Origin: CAYVQU01 sp964453155
GTDB taxonomy: Bacteria; Chloroflexota; Anaerolineae; Anaerolineales; UBA11858
NCBI GenBank assembly: GCA_964453155.1
Contig: CAYVQU010000058.1
Location: 1 to 28,928, forward strand
Direction of reading: 5' to 3'
Length of the DNA: 28,928 nt
The stretch's first letter is position 1; each line of letters opens with the position of its first letter. Both the position numbers and the translations under genes were made by a program. This document shows, piece by piece, positions 7,608 to 15,621 of this stretch. The notes under the pieces were generated by a model. That model saw nothing but the letters and a program-made list of their open reading frames with translations. It was not told the DNA's origin and did not search any database.

Positions 7608-9047
7608 TTAGAAAAGTTGCAATACGGCTTTACTAGCCCATTGGAACAAAGGTACTGCGAAAATGCTCAAAGCAATCGTCCCGACCGCGGTCAAGCCAGT
7701 GGTCAACTTCAACCAACCATCACCACTGATTTCGGGTTCACCCTCTTGCATATACATGATGACCAAAACCCGCAGGTAGTAGTAGGCTGAGATCAACGAA
7801 GTCAGTACCCCGATGATTGCCAGCCAGACAAACCCAGCATCCAAAACGGTGCGGAAGATGAAGAATTTCCCGACAAACCCGAGGGTGGGGGGCACCCCGG
7901 TAAAGGAGAGCATAAAAATCATCATCGCCAGGGCCATCCCGGGGTATTTTTTCCCAAGTCCGGCGTAATCTGATAACTCCAGGCCTTTGCCCTCTGCTTT
8001 CTCTAAAGCAATTACTACGCTCCAAGCCCCGAAGTTTGTCACGGCGTAGGAGAGCAGGTAGAACAACGCTGAAGCAGCTGCATCGGCAGCCACGGCCTTA
8101 TTCCCAAAAGTGACCATCGCCATCATGATGTACCCGGCATGGGCGATGCTGGAGTAGGCTAACATGCGTTTGATATTACTTTGGGAGATGGCAACGATAT
8201 TCCCGACGATCATCGTCAGGGCGGCCAGCACCCACAAAATGGGGGTCAAATCAAGTTCCAGGGCGGGGAAGGCCAGGATGAAGACCCGTAGCAGGGCCGC
8301 AAATCCGGCCGCTTTAGCTCCGGCGGCCATGAAGGCCGTCACGGCAGTGGGGGCTCCCTGATAGACGTCGGGTGTCCACATTTGGAAGGGGACTGCGGCC
8401 ACTTTGAAGCCCAGGCCGATCAAAATCAGTGCAGCACCGAAGGTCATCAAGGCGAAGTCGGCTGATCCGGCCGAAACTGCCGCGACAATGCCGTTCAGGG
8501 CAGTCGTGCCAGTAGCGCCGAAGACCAGGGCCACACCGTAGACTACAAAGCCACCGGCGAAGGCGCCTAGTAAGAAATATTTGAGGGCAGCCTCTTCGGA
8601 TTCTGCGTTTGGACGGGCAAACCCGGCCAAAACGTAGAGCGGAATGGAGAGCAGTTCAAGCGCCAGGAAAACTACAATCAGGTCGGCGGCCGCGGCCATG
8701 AGCATCATCCCGCTGATGGAGTACAGCATCAGGATGTAATACTCACCGCGGTCCAAATTCATCCGGCGGTTGTAGTCGTAGGCCAAGGCCAAACCCGCGA
8801 TCCCACTGACCAGGAACAGGGCATTCAGGAAGACGGTAAACCCGTCCACGGCAACCATGCCATTGAAGCCGGAGATCGGCTTGCCACCCTGATTGAGGGC
8901 AAATCCCAGAGCCACCAGCAGCCCAATCATGGATAGGGTGAAGGTCAGGCGGGTTTTATTGGCGAAAACATCGATCAACAGCAAGACGCTGGCCCAACCG
9001 ACCACGATCATAATCGGGAGAATGGAGAGGAAATCAGTACTTGTCAT
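7608..9047 (-). CDS. nuoN: NADH-quinone oxidoreductase subunit N
   Basis: 479-residue antiporter-like membrane subunit of complex I, one of the three large proton-channel subunits. Many transmembrane helices; LALELLSIPLYVLAGF carries the buried glutamate of helix 5, and GFKVAAVPFQMWTPDVYQGAPTA carries the conserved helix 7 lysine and the WxPDVYxGAP motif. The start is the ATG at 9047 because the upstream in-frame extension runs into a 28-bp palindrome and has no family counterpart; only a weak GAGAGA is seen upstream. It is the last gene of the operon and is followed by a terminator. Confidence 0.97.
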   Translation of the reverse strand: MTSTDFLSILPIMIVVGWASVLLLIDVFANKTRLTFTLSMIGLLVALGFALNQGGKPISGFNGMVAVDGFTVFLNALFLVSGIAGLALAYDYNRRMNLDRGEYYILMLYSISGMMLMAAAADLIVVFLALELLSIPLYVLAGFARPNAESEEAALKYFLLGAFAGGFVVYGVALVFGATGTTALNGIVAAVSAGSADFALMTFGAALILIGLGFKVAAVPFQMWTPDVYQGAPTAVTAFMAAGAKAAGFAALLRVFILAFPALELDLTPILWVLAALTMIVGNIVAISQSNIKRMLAYSSIAHAGYIMMAMVTFGNKAVAADAAASALFYLLSYAVTNFGAWSVVIALEKAEGKGLELSDYAGLGKKYPGMALAMMIFMLSFTGVPPTLGFVGKFFIFRTVLDAGFVWLAIIGVLTSLISAYYYLRVLVIMYMQEGEPEISGDGWLKLTTGLTAVGTIALSIFAVPLFQWASKAVLQLF

Positions 9048-9065
9048 AAAGTCTCTCGCGAAATT

Positions 9066-9093
9066 GTAGGGGCGTAGCATGCTACGCCCCTAC
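9066..9093. repeat. 28-bp perfect palindrome, GTAGGGGCG family, between nuoM and nuoN
   Basis: gtaggggcgtagc (9066-9078), centre at, gctacgcccctac (9081-9093). It starts 6 bases after the nuoM stop. A second palindrome with the same gtaggggcg/cgcccctac ends sits at 18100-18127. In transcript order both are preceded by taattttcg. Confidence 0.85.
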
Positions 9094-9099
9094 CGAAAA

Positions 9100-10641
9100 T
9101 TAATGCATTGCCACCGCAGCCGCGGCGTTCACGGCTTCGACCAGTTTGTCGACGGCGGGGGCTATCAGGGCGAAGAAGGGTTTGGGGTACAGCCCAATCC
9201 AGAAGATGAAAATCAACAACGGCAACAGGGTGATGATCTCGCGGGCGTTCAGGTCGCGGATCGCGTGGCCTTGTTCTTTAACTTTGGCAACAATCGAACC
9301 TTCGGGGCCGAGGAACATTTTCTGGAACATGTAGAGCATATAGACGGCGGCCAGAATTACACCGATGGCCGATAGCCCAGCGTACCAGGGGGTGCCGATG
9401 GCGTCGGAGCCAAAAGCGCCTAACAGGATGGTGAACTCACCCACAAAGCCGTTTAGACCAGGCAAACCCATCGAGGACAGGGCCACAATTAAGCTGATGA
9501 CCCCAAATACCGGGGTGATCTTCCATAAACCGCCGTACACCTCGAAATCTCGGGTGTGGGTTTGCTCGTAAATCATCCCGACCAAAAGGAATAAAGCGCC
9601 GGTGCTCAGACCGTGGTTAATCATCTGCAAAATCCCACCCTGAACACCTTGCGGGTTGATCGCAAAGAGACCCAGCATCACAAAACCGAGGTGGCTGACC
9701 GAGGAGTAGGCGACCAGTTTCTTGATATCCCGCTGCGCATAGGAAACCGCCGCACCGTAGATGATACCGATGGTCGCCAGCAGCGCCATCCAGGGGGCCG
9801 CTTTAACCGCCGCCGCCGGGAACAGGGGGATATTGAAGCGTACGAAACCGTAGGTCCCCATTTTCAGGAGAACACCAGCCAGGATGACCGAACCAGCGGT
9901 CGGGGCCTGAACGTGAGCGTCGGGGAGCCAGGAGTGTAAGGGCCACATCGGGACTTTGATGGCGAAGGCCGCCGCAAAGGCCAGAAAGAGCCACAACTGG
10001 ATATTGGCCGGGATACCGCCCTTAGCAACCAGTTCCGGTACCGAGAAGGAGCCCTGGTAAATGCCCAGCCACAAAATTGCCAGCAGCATCAGCAGCGAAC
10101 CGGCCATGGTGTACAAGAAGAACTTGACGGCCGCGTACATCCGCTGGGGACCGCCCCACACGCCGATCAGGAAATACATCGGCACCAGGGTGAATTCCCA
10201 GAAAATGTAGAACAGGAACAAATCTTGGGCCAGGAACACGCCCATCATGCCAACTTCCAGGAGCAGGAAGAAGATCATGAAGTCTTTGACCCGGTCTTCG
10301 ATGGCCGTCCAGGTGGATAGGATCGAAATGGGGGTCAAGAAAGCGGTCAACATGACCAAGAGAATGCTCAACCCGTCGATACCCAGGGCGTAGTTGATGT
10401 TCCAACCCGCGACCTGGATCCAAGGGGCCTTGGTTTCCATGTGCAGCCCACCGGGGTTGGCCGCGTCGAATTCGACGAACCAGGTCAAGACGACCAGTGA
10501 GATGGCGAAAGTGACCAGCGAGGTAACCAGCGCAACCCAGCGATGGAGCGTTTTCTGTTCCGATTTTAGGAAAAAGAGCACCAGCACGCCCACCAGGGGG
10601 GTGAAAGTGACCAATGTAAGCGGATGAAAAAGTAAGTTCAT
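9100..10641 (-). CDS. nuoM: NADH-quinone oxidoreductase subunit M
   Basis: 513-residue antiporter-like subunit of complex I, typical length. FLFYIFWEFTLVPMYFLIG holds the helix 5 glutamate; AFAIKVPMWPLHSWLPDAHVQAPTAGS holds the helix 7 lysine and the WLPDAH loop; YAQRDIKKLVAYSSVSHLGFV is the second broken-helix region with its lysine. ATG at 10641; CGGAGG lies 10 bases upstream and AGGA is closer. A 29-base gap separates it from the nuoL stop and contains a small hairpin. Confidence 0.97.
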   Translation of the reverse strand: MNLLFHPLTLVTFTPLVGVLVLFFLKSEQKTLHRWVALVTSLVTFAISLVVLTWFVEFDAANPGGLHMETKAPWIQVAGWNINYALGIDGLSILLVMLTAFLTPISILSTWTAIEDRVKDFMIFFLLLEVGMMGVFLAQDLFLFYIFWEFTLVPMYFLIGVWGGPQRMYAAVKFFLYTMAGSLLMLLAILWLGIYQGSFSVPELVAKGGIPANIQLWLFLAFAAAFAIKVPMWPLHSWLPDAHVQAPTAGSVILAGVLLKMGTYGFVRFNIPLFPAAAVKAAPWMALLATIGIIYGAAVSYAQRDIKKLVAYSSVSHLGFVMLGLFAINPQGVQGGILQMINHGLSTGALFLLVGMIYEQTHTRDFEVYGGLWKITPVFGVISLIVALSSMGLPGLNGFVGEFTILLGAFGSDAIGTPWYAGLSAIGVILAAVYMLYMFQKMFLGPEGSIVAKVKEQGHAIRDLNAREIITLLPLLIFIFWIGLYPKPFFALIAPAVDKLVEAVNAAAAVAMH

Positions 10642-10654
10642 ATCCTGTTGCCTC

Positions 10655-10670
10655 CGTTCACTCGTGAACG
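10655..10670. repeat. Small hairpin directly after nuoL
   Basis: cgttcac (10655-10661) and gtgaacg (10664-10670) form a 7-bp inverted repeat abutting the nuoL stop codon and lying just before the nuoM ribosome binding site. With a realistic loop the stem is 6 bp. No U-tract follows. Confidence 0.55.
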
Positions 10671-12851
10671 TTATTTAACAATCAAATATCCAAGAATAAC
10701 AACTACGCCAATAAATACCGATAACGCATAGTTGCGGACGAATCCAGTTTGCAGGCGGCGCAGGCTATTGGAGAGAGTCTTGGTGCCCTCTGCCAGACCG
10801 TTGGCGAAGCCATCGATAATACCCAAATCAATACTGACGGCCGTGAATTTGGTCAATTTCTTGAAATTCCCGGCGATGACTGTATCGTGGAACCAGTCGT
10901 GCCAAATGTCCCAGTCGATCAGTTCGGCTAAGATTTGGGAGATTTTCTGATAAGGAGTCAGGATGACGGCCCAATACAATTCGTCAACCCACCATTTATT
11001 TTCCATCCCAGTAAAGACCGGGCCCAACATCCGTTTGAGGGGGTCTTCCTGATCTTTGGAGAGCGGTTTCTGCCCGTAGAGTTTCCAGGCCAAACCGATG
11101 GCGACCAGGGCCAGCACCGTCGAGGAGATTGCCACGGTCAAATTAATGTATTCAGGGTAATGAATGTGCAGGTGATAATTCTCAAAGGTATGTTCGAGCC
11201 AATGGGTGAAGGTGTGGGGGCCATGAAGTTTCAGGCTACCCAACTTCAAACCGGGGATGTTGAGAAAACCACCCAAAACCGAAAGTCCAGCCAGGATCAT
11301 CAGAGGAACTGTGATTACGAGGGGGCTTTCTTCGGCGTGTTCGGCGGCTTCGTGCCGGGGTTTTCCGAAGAAAACCATCCAAACCTGACGCCCCATGTAA
11401 AAAGCCGTGAAAAACGCGGCGATGGTCAATAAAATGTAAACCCAGACGGCAAAGCCATGGCCCTCAGTAATGCCTTGCAAAAAGGCATCGGCCAAAATTT
11501 CATCTTTCGACCAGAACCCGGCCAGCGGGAAAATCCCAGCCAGGGCGACGGAGCCGATCAAATACACCCAATAAGTGACGGGCATGGTCTTGCGCATCCC
11601 ACCCATATTGCGCATATCACCGGGATCGAAGACTTCCTCGTCGTGGTGCCCATCACCGTGGTCATCGTCATGATGTCCGTGGGCGGCGTGATGGTGGCCG
11701 CGTTCGACCCCCAAAATGACCGAACCGGCTGAGAGGAACAAGAGTGCTTTGAAGAAGGCGTGAGTAACCAAGTGGAACATGCCAGCAAAGAAGGCACCCA
11801 TGCCGACCGCGGCGACCATGAAACCGAGTTGGCTAATGGTCGAGTAGGCCAGGACTTTTTTGATGTCATATTGCCCGACGGCGATGGTCGCGGCAAATAA
11901 GGCTGTAGCAGCCCCAACCACGGACACTATGGCCTGCGCCCCCGGAACTGCCATATAAAGTGGCGCTGAGCGAGTAACCAGGTAAACACCGGCAGTGACC
12001 ATTGTCGCGGCATGGATCAGGGCTGAGACCGGAGTCGGGCCAGCCATCGCGTCCGGCAGCCAGACATACAGCGGGATTTGGGCTGATTTGCCAGCCACAC
12101 CAATCAACATAAAAAGCGTGATCGCCACGATGATGCCGGGCTGGTGTTCGGCGATGTGATGCACCTGCTCGAAAACCTGGTCAAATTGAACGGTTTTGAA
12201 GGTCCAAAACATGATGAAACCGGCGATTAAGAAGCCTAAGTCACCAACCCGGTTGGTGATGAAGGCTTTCTTGGCGGCCATGGCATTGTCTTCGCTGTCG
12301 CGGCCGAGGGTGTCCTTGTCGTACCAGAAACCAATCAGTAAGAACGAGCACAACCCGACGCCTTCCCAGCCGACGAAGAGCATCAAGTAATTGTCACCGC
12401 TGATCAAGATCATCATCGCGGCGATGAATAAGTTCAAAAAGACGAAAAAGCGGCGGAACCGGCCGGGATCACCCTTGAAACGCACATCCTCGTGCATATA
12501 ACCGATGGCGTAAATATGGATCAGGGTGCCGACCCCCGCAACGACCATCATCATGGTGACTGAGAGGGTATCGACCCGGAAAGCCCAACGCAAGTTGAGT
12601 GTTCCGATTGTGATCCAATCGGCCAGGGGGACCGTCATCCCTTCGTGGTGGCTGGCCAGCGAGATGGCTTGCAGGACTGCGACCACAAAAGCCAGCCCGG
12701 AGGCCGAGGCCGCGACCGTGCCAATCCCCTTCTCACTGAAGCGGCTGCCAAAAATAATATTGATCATCAACCCGATTAGCGGGAAGAATACGATCCAGGG
12801 CACGAGAGCGAAAAATTCGGGCCCAGTTGTTGCGACTTCACTTAGGAGCAT
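10671..12851 (-). CDS. nuoL: NADH-quinone oxidoreductase subunit L
   Basis: 726-residue distal antiporter-like subunit of complex I. FVGWEGVGLCSFLLIGFW has the helix 5 glutamate; GKSAQIPLYVWLPDAMAGPTP has the helix 7 lysine and the WLPDAM loop; VGQYDIKKVLAYSTISQLGFM follows. After helix 10-11 there is a histidine/aspartate-rich loop around residues 390-410 with about ten histidines. The C-terminal part retains the long lateral helix region (KISQILAELIDWDIWHDWF) and a final membrane anchor. The start is the ATG at 12851 with GGAG 6 bases upstream; a TTG at 12863 is in frame but lacks that spacing. Confidence 0.97.
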   Translation of the reverse strand: MLLSEVATTGPEFFALVPWIVFFPLIGLMINIIFGSRFSEKGIGTVAASASGLAFVVAVLQAISLASHHEGMTVPLADWITIGTLNLRWAFRVDTLSVTMMMVVAGVGTLIHIYAIGYMHEDVRFKGDPGRFRRFFVFLNLFIAAMMILISGDNYLMLFVGWEGVGLCSFLLIGFWYDKDTLGRDSEDNAMAAKKAFITNRVGDLGFLIAGFIMFWTFKTVQFDQVFEQVHHIAEHQPGIIVAITLFMLIGVAGKSAQIPLYVWLPDAMAGPTPVSALIHAATMVTAGVYLVTRSAPLYMAVPGAQAIVSVVGAATALFAATIAVGQYDIKKVLAYSTISQLGFMVAAVGMGAFFAGMFHLVTHAFFKALLFLSAGSVILGVERGHHHAAHGHHDDDHGDGHHDEEVFDPGDMRNMGGMRKTMPVTYWVYLIGSVALAGIFPLAGFWSKDEILADAFLQGITEGHGFAVWVYILLTIAAFFTAFYMGRQVWMVFFGKPRHEAAEHAEESPLVITVPLMILAGLSVLGGFLNIPGLKLGSLKLHGPHTFTHWLEHTFENYHLHIHYPEYINLTVAISSTVLALVAIGLAWKLYGQKPLSKDQEDPLKRMLGPVFTGMENKWWVDELYWAVILTPYQKISQILAELIDWDIWHDWFHDTVIAGNFKKLTKFTAVSIDLGIIDGFANGLAEGTKTLSNSLRRLQTGFVRNYALSVFIGVVVILGYLIVK

Positions 12852-12867
12852 AGCATTCTCCAAATAT

Positions 12868-12911
12868 GAGATTAGTGACTAGAGTGTCTCTAGCAGACTG
12901 TCTCTAATCTC
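12868..12911. repeat. Nested imperfect hairpin between nuoK and nuoL
   Basis: gagattag (12868-12875) pairs with ctaatctc (12904-12911), and inside it ctagag (12879-12884) pairs with ctctag (12888-12893) around a 3-nt loop. It has the gagacta-type short-period composition and ends 3 bases before the nuoK stop codon's end in plus coordinates, filling nearly the whole gap. Confidence 0.6.
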
Positions 12912-12914
12912 CAA

Positions 12915-13217
12915 TTACCCTTTCAAACTACTCAGCTGATCGACGTCGATGCTCTGTTTGGTGCGGAAGATGGCCACAATCAGGGCCAGCCCGACCGCAA
13001 CTTCCGCGGCAGCCACCGTCATCACGAAGAAGACGAAAATTTGACCGCTGAGAGCCTCATGGACCCGGGCAAACGCCACAAAGGCCAGATTAGCGGCGTT
13101 GAGCATCAACTCAACCGACATAAAAATCAAGATCGCGTTGCGCCGGATGAGTACACCCAGCGCACCGATGGTGAATAAAATTGCGGATAATGCGATGTAA
13201 TAAGATACTGGGAGCAT
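12915..13217 (-). CDS. nuoK: NADH-quinone oxidoreductase subunit K
   Basis: 100-residue, three-helix membrane subunit, the same length as E. coli NuoK. The two proton-path glutamates are at the family positions: E36 in SVELMLNA and E72 in AAAEVAVGLAL. RRNAIL after helix 1 and the C-terminal DQLSSLKG also match. Two adjacent ATG codons (13220 and 13217) are possible; 13217 gives GGAG a 6-base spacing and the exact family length. The track of hydrophobic helices is uninterrupted. Confidence 0.96.
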   Translation of the reverse strand: MLPVSYYIALSAILFTIGALGVLIRRNAILIFMSVELMLNAANLAFVAFARVHEALSGQIFVFFVMTVAAAEVAVGLALIVAIFRTKQSIDVDQLSSLKG

Positions 13218-13256
13218 CATTTTCTCCAACAATTACATATAAACGAGTTGCATACA

Positions 13257-13318
13257 TCACCACAAAGGCACAAAGGGGCACAAAGAAAACTTTGTGTTTC
13301 TTCGTGTCTTTGTGGTGA
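13257..13318. repeat. Long imperfect hairpin of CACAAAGG units between nuoJ and nuoK
   Basis: The left arm repeats cacaaagg with about 8-base period (from 13258); the right arm (to 13317) reads tttgtg and tctttgtggtg. The outer 11 bp (tcaccacaaag with ctttgtggtga) pair perfectly, inner mismatches are mostly G-T wobbles. It occupies most of the 120-base gap. Confidence 0.65.
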
Positions 13319-13337
13319 AATTATATAAATTCGCTTG

Positions 13338-13847
13338 TTAAACTTTCTTGTCTTGACGAGTCAAGACAATCGCGCCGATCATGGCGACCAGGAGCAACAC
13401 CGAGGTAACTTCAAACGGCAGGAGGTAATTCTGGAAAAGTTCCATCCCGATATTGAAAGGACTACCGAAATTGGTGTCGATGGCGGTGGTGGGAACCTGT
13501 TCCGCGGCTCGGAAGAAGAGCACGTAAACGGTCTCGACGGCCAGGATGATCCCCAAAACGATGGCGAAGGGTTTCTGCCAGGCCAAGGTCTCGGAGGCCC
13601 CGAGTTTCTCGGCCCCCAGGAGCATGATCACGAACAAGAAGAGCACCATGATCGCCCCGGCGTAAACGGCGACCTGGGTCACGGCGATGAAGCTGCCACC
13701 TAAAATCAGGTAGAAAATCGCCACGGTGGCAAAGTTCAAGATCAAATAAATCGCCGCGTAGACCGCGTTCTTGCTGAACAACATTCCCAACCCGGAGGCG
13801 ACCGCGATCAGGGCGAGTACGATAAATGCGATAAGTTCAGGATTCAT
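13338..13847 (-). CDS. nuoJ: NADH-quinone oxidoreductase subunit J
   Basis: 169-residue, five-helix membrane subunit of complex I. The conserved helix 3 with its pi-bulge appears as VTQVAVYAGAIMVLFLFVI (about residues 56-74), preceded by LILNFATVAIFYLILGGSFIA. Variable loop and fifth helix follow. ATG at 13847; upstream only a weak GGA is visible. It is the only subunit pair (J and I) in this operon separated by two overlapping hairpins. Confidence 0.95.
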   Translation of the reverse strand: MNPELIAFIVLALIAVASGLGMLFSKNAVYAAIYLILNFATVAIFYLILGGSFIAVTQVAVYAGAIMVLFLFVIMLLGAEKLGASETLAWQKPFAIVLGIILAVETVYVLFFRAAEQVPTTAIDTNFGSPFNIGMELFQNYLLPFEVTSVLLLVAMIGAIVLTRQDKKV

Positions 13848-13864
13848 ATTTCTTATCCAGTTTT

Positions 13865-13985
13865 CCTAGTTGTGTAAATTTCGGTATCGGTTTTGATTTA
13901 GCAGAATTATCAAACCCGAAATTTACTAGGCTGTGCGGAAAAATTTGATGATTTTAGTGTCAATCACAAACCGCACAGCACCTAG
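13865..13985. repeat. Two overlapping inverted repeats sharing a CTAGG arm, nuoJ-nuoI gap
   Basis: Hairpin 1 uses cctag plus taaatttcgg (13865-13884, with a 5-base bulge) against ccgaaatttactagg ending at 13930. Hairpin 2 uses ctaggctgtgcgg (13926-13938) against ccgcacag-ca-cctag (13971-13985). Positions 13926-13930 belong to both, so the two folds exclude each other. Hairpin 2 covers the nuoI stop codon at 13982-13984. Confidence 0.7.
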
Positions 13986-14506
13986 TCCTGCGGGTCTTCC
14001 ATCACCGGCACTGAGCGGTCAAAGGAGCCCGGCTCAACTTGCTGGGGTGTTTCTTTGCCACCATCAGGGACGGGCAGGATCAATTTCTCTTTCGGGAAGA
14101 TGGCCTCCGCGCGAGAGTTGTAGGTCATTTCGTAGGTGCTTTCAAGGGTGATCGCCTCGGTGGGGCAGGCATCCTCGCAAAATCCGCAGTAGATGCAGCG
14201 CAGCATGTTGATTTCGTAGATGCTGGCATAGCGTTCTCCGGGGGAATAGCGTTCTTCATCGGTGTTTTCGCTGGCTTCTACAAAGATGGCGTCGGCCGGA
14301 CAGGCCGCGGCGCACAGGGAGCAGCCGATGCATTTTTCTAGACCATTTTCGTAGCGATTCAGGACGTGGCGACCCCGAAAGCGGGGGTGTTCGTGCCGTT
14401 TTTGGTCCGGGTATTGGACCGTGACCGGCTTCTCGAACATCGACTTGAAGGTGATCCACATTCCCTTCGCGATTTGGTGAACTCGAGCAAGTTCTGGAAC
14501 CTGCAT
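13982..14506 (-). CDS. nuoI: NADH-quinone oxidoreductase subunit I
   Basis: 174-residue ferredoxin-like peripheral subunit holding clusters N6a and N6b. Both four-cysteine motifs are complete: CIGCSLCAAACP with C59, C62, C65 and C69, and CIYCGFCEDACP with C104, C107, C110 and C114. The N-terminal amphipathic segment and MWITFKSMFEKPVTVQYP are typical. ATG at 14506 with AAGGAG 6 bases upstream. It passes electrons from NuoG to NuoB at the quinone site. Confidence 0.97.
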   Translation of the reverse strand: MQVPELARVHQIAKGMWITFKSMFEKPVTVQYPDQKRHEHPRFRGRHVLNRYENGLEKCIGCSLCAAACPADAIFVEASENTDEERYSPGERYASIYEINMLRCIYCGFCEDACPTEAITLESTYEMTYNSRAEAIFPKEKLILPVPDGGKETPQQVEPGSFDRSVPVMEDPQD

Positions 14507-14521
14507 GTGATACTCCTTATT

Positions 14522-14614
14522 AGCTGGGAGTTGATAGCCGTTAGCAGTTAGTAATTAGCCGTTAGTATTCGCTCTCGGCTAACCGCTGTCAGCTATCCGC
14601 TTTCCTATCCAGCT
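14522..14614. repeat. GTTAGC-type short-period repeat with terminal inverted arms, nuoI-nuoH gap
   Basis: Direct repeats agccgttag at 14536-14544 and 14557-14565 lie in a run of ttag-containing 7-mers. ttagccg (14555-14561) is complementary to cggctaa (14576-14582), and the outer agctgg (14522-14527) to ccagct (14609-14614). The element extends into the last codons of nuoH (stop at 14605). Confidence 0.55.
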
Positions 14615-15609
14615 AAGACAATAATTACGGCCGTAACAAATACGTTTAAAAGTGCCAGGGGCAGCAAAATCTTCCAGCCAAAGGCCATCAGACGGTCATA
14701 GCGGAAGCGGGGCAGGGTTGCCCGGATCCAGATGATCAGGAACAACACGGCGACGACTTTCCCCAGGAAATAGACCGGGCCTAAACCAGGCAGTGCGTCC
14801 ACAAATGGGCCACTAAAACCGCCCAAGAACAGGGTCACCGCGATGGCCGCGATGGCAATCATTTTGATGTATTCGGCCATGAAGAACAGGGCGAATTTCA
14901 TCCCCGAGTATTCGGAGTGATATCCGGCGACCAATTCTTGTTCGGCCTCGGGCATATCGAAGGGAGCCCGGTTGATTTCAGCCAATCCGGCGATAAAAAA
15001 GACGATAAAGGCCAAAAATTGGGGCAAAATGAACCACACGGTGGCTTGCTGCGCCCGTACGATGTCGATTAGGCTCATCGAACCGGCCATCATGATTGGG
15101 CCGATAAAGGAGAGACCCAGCGCGATTTCATAACTGATCATCTGCGCCGATGAGCGTAGACCGCCCAATAGGGCATATTTATTGTTCGAAGCCCACCCGG
15201 CGATCACAATCCCGTAAACGGCGATGGAGGCCACCGCAGTAAGGTACAGCACGCCGACGTTGACATCAGCCAGATAGAGCGGAATGGTGCGCCCAAACAG
15301 GGTCACACTTTCACCCCAAGGGATTACGGCCCAAATGACCAGGGCCGGGAAAACCGTGATGATGGGGGCCAGCACAAACATGACTTTGTCGGCCTTGGCG
15401 GGGATCAATTCTTCGTTGAAGATCAATTTGATCCCGTCCGCTACGGGTTGCAGTAACCCAAAGGGACCAGCCTTGTTCGGCCCAATACGGACCTGGATGC
15501 GGGCCAGCGCCCGGCGTTCAAATAATGTCAGATAGGCAAATCCACCCGCCCCAAACAGGAGCAAAAACACGGATTTGATGATCCATTCCCAAATTAAGGC
15601 AGCTTCCAT
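14605..15609 (-). CDS. nuoH: NADH-quinone oxidoreductase subunit H
   Basis: 334-residue membrane subunit that forms the quinone chamber with NuoB and NuoD. The conserved cytoplasmic loop EINRAPFDMPEAEQELVAGY with its acidic residues is intact; the first loop RVQVRIGPNKAGP-type segment reads RIQVRIGPNKAGPFGLLQP. About eight hydrophobic helices. ATG at 15609, AGAGG 5 bases upstream. The gap to the nuoG stop is 12 bases, so the two are probably translationally linked. Confidence 0.97.
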   Translation of the reverse strand: MEAALIWEWIIKSVFLLLFGAGGFAYLTLFERRALARIQVRIGPNKAGPFGLLQPVADGIKLIFNEELIPAKADKVMFVLAPIITVFPALVIWAVIPWGESVTLFGRTIPLYLADVNVGVLYLTAVASIAVYGIVIAGWASNNKYALLGGLRSSAQMISYEIALGLSFIGPIMMAGSMSLIDIVRAQQATVWFILPQFLAFIVFFIAGLAEINRAPFDMPEAEQELVAGYHSEYSGMKFALFFMAEYIKMIAIAAIAVTLFLGGFSGPFVDALPGLGPVYFLGKVVAVLFLIIWIRATLPRFRYDRLMAFGWKILLPLALLNVFVTAVIIVLAG

Positions 15610-15621
15610 AAGTACCTCTAA

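Noticed and set aside
13865..13985. Insertion sequence or MITE
   Set aside because: No transposase and no target duplication evident within the window; only the CCTAG arms hint at mobility, so it is reported as a structured repeat.
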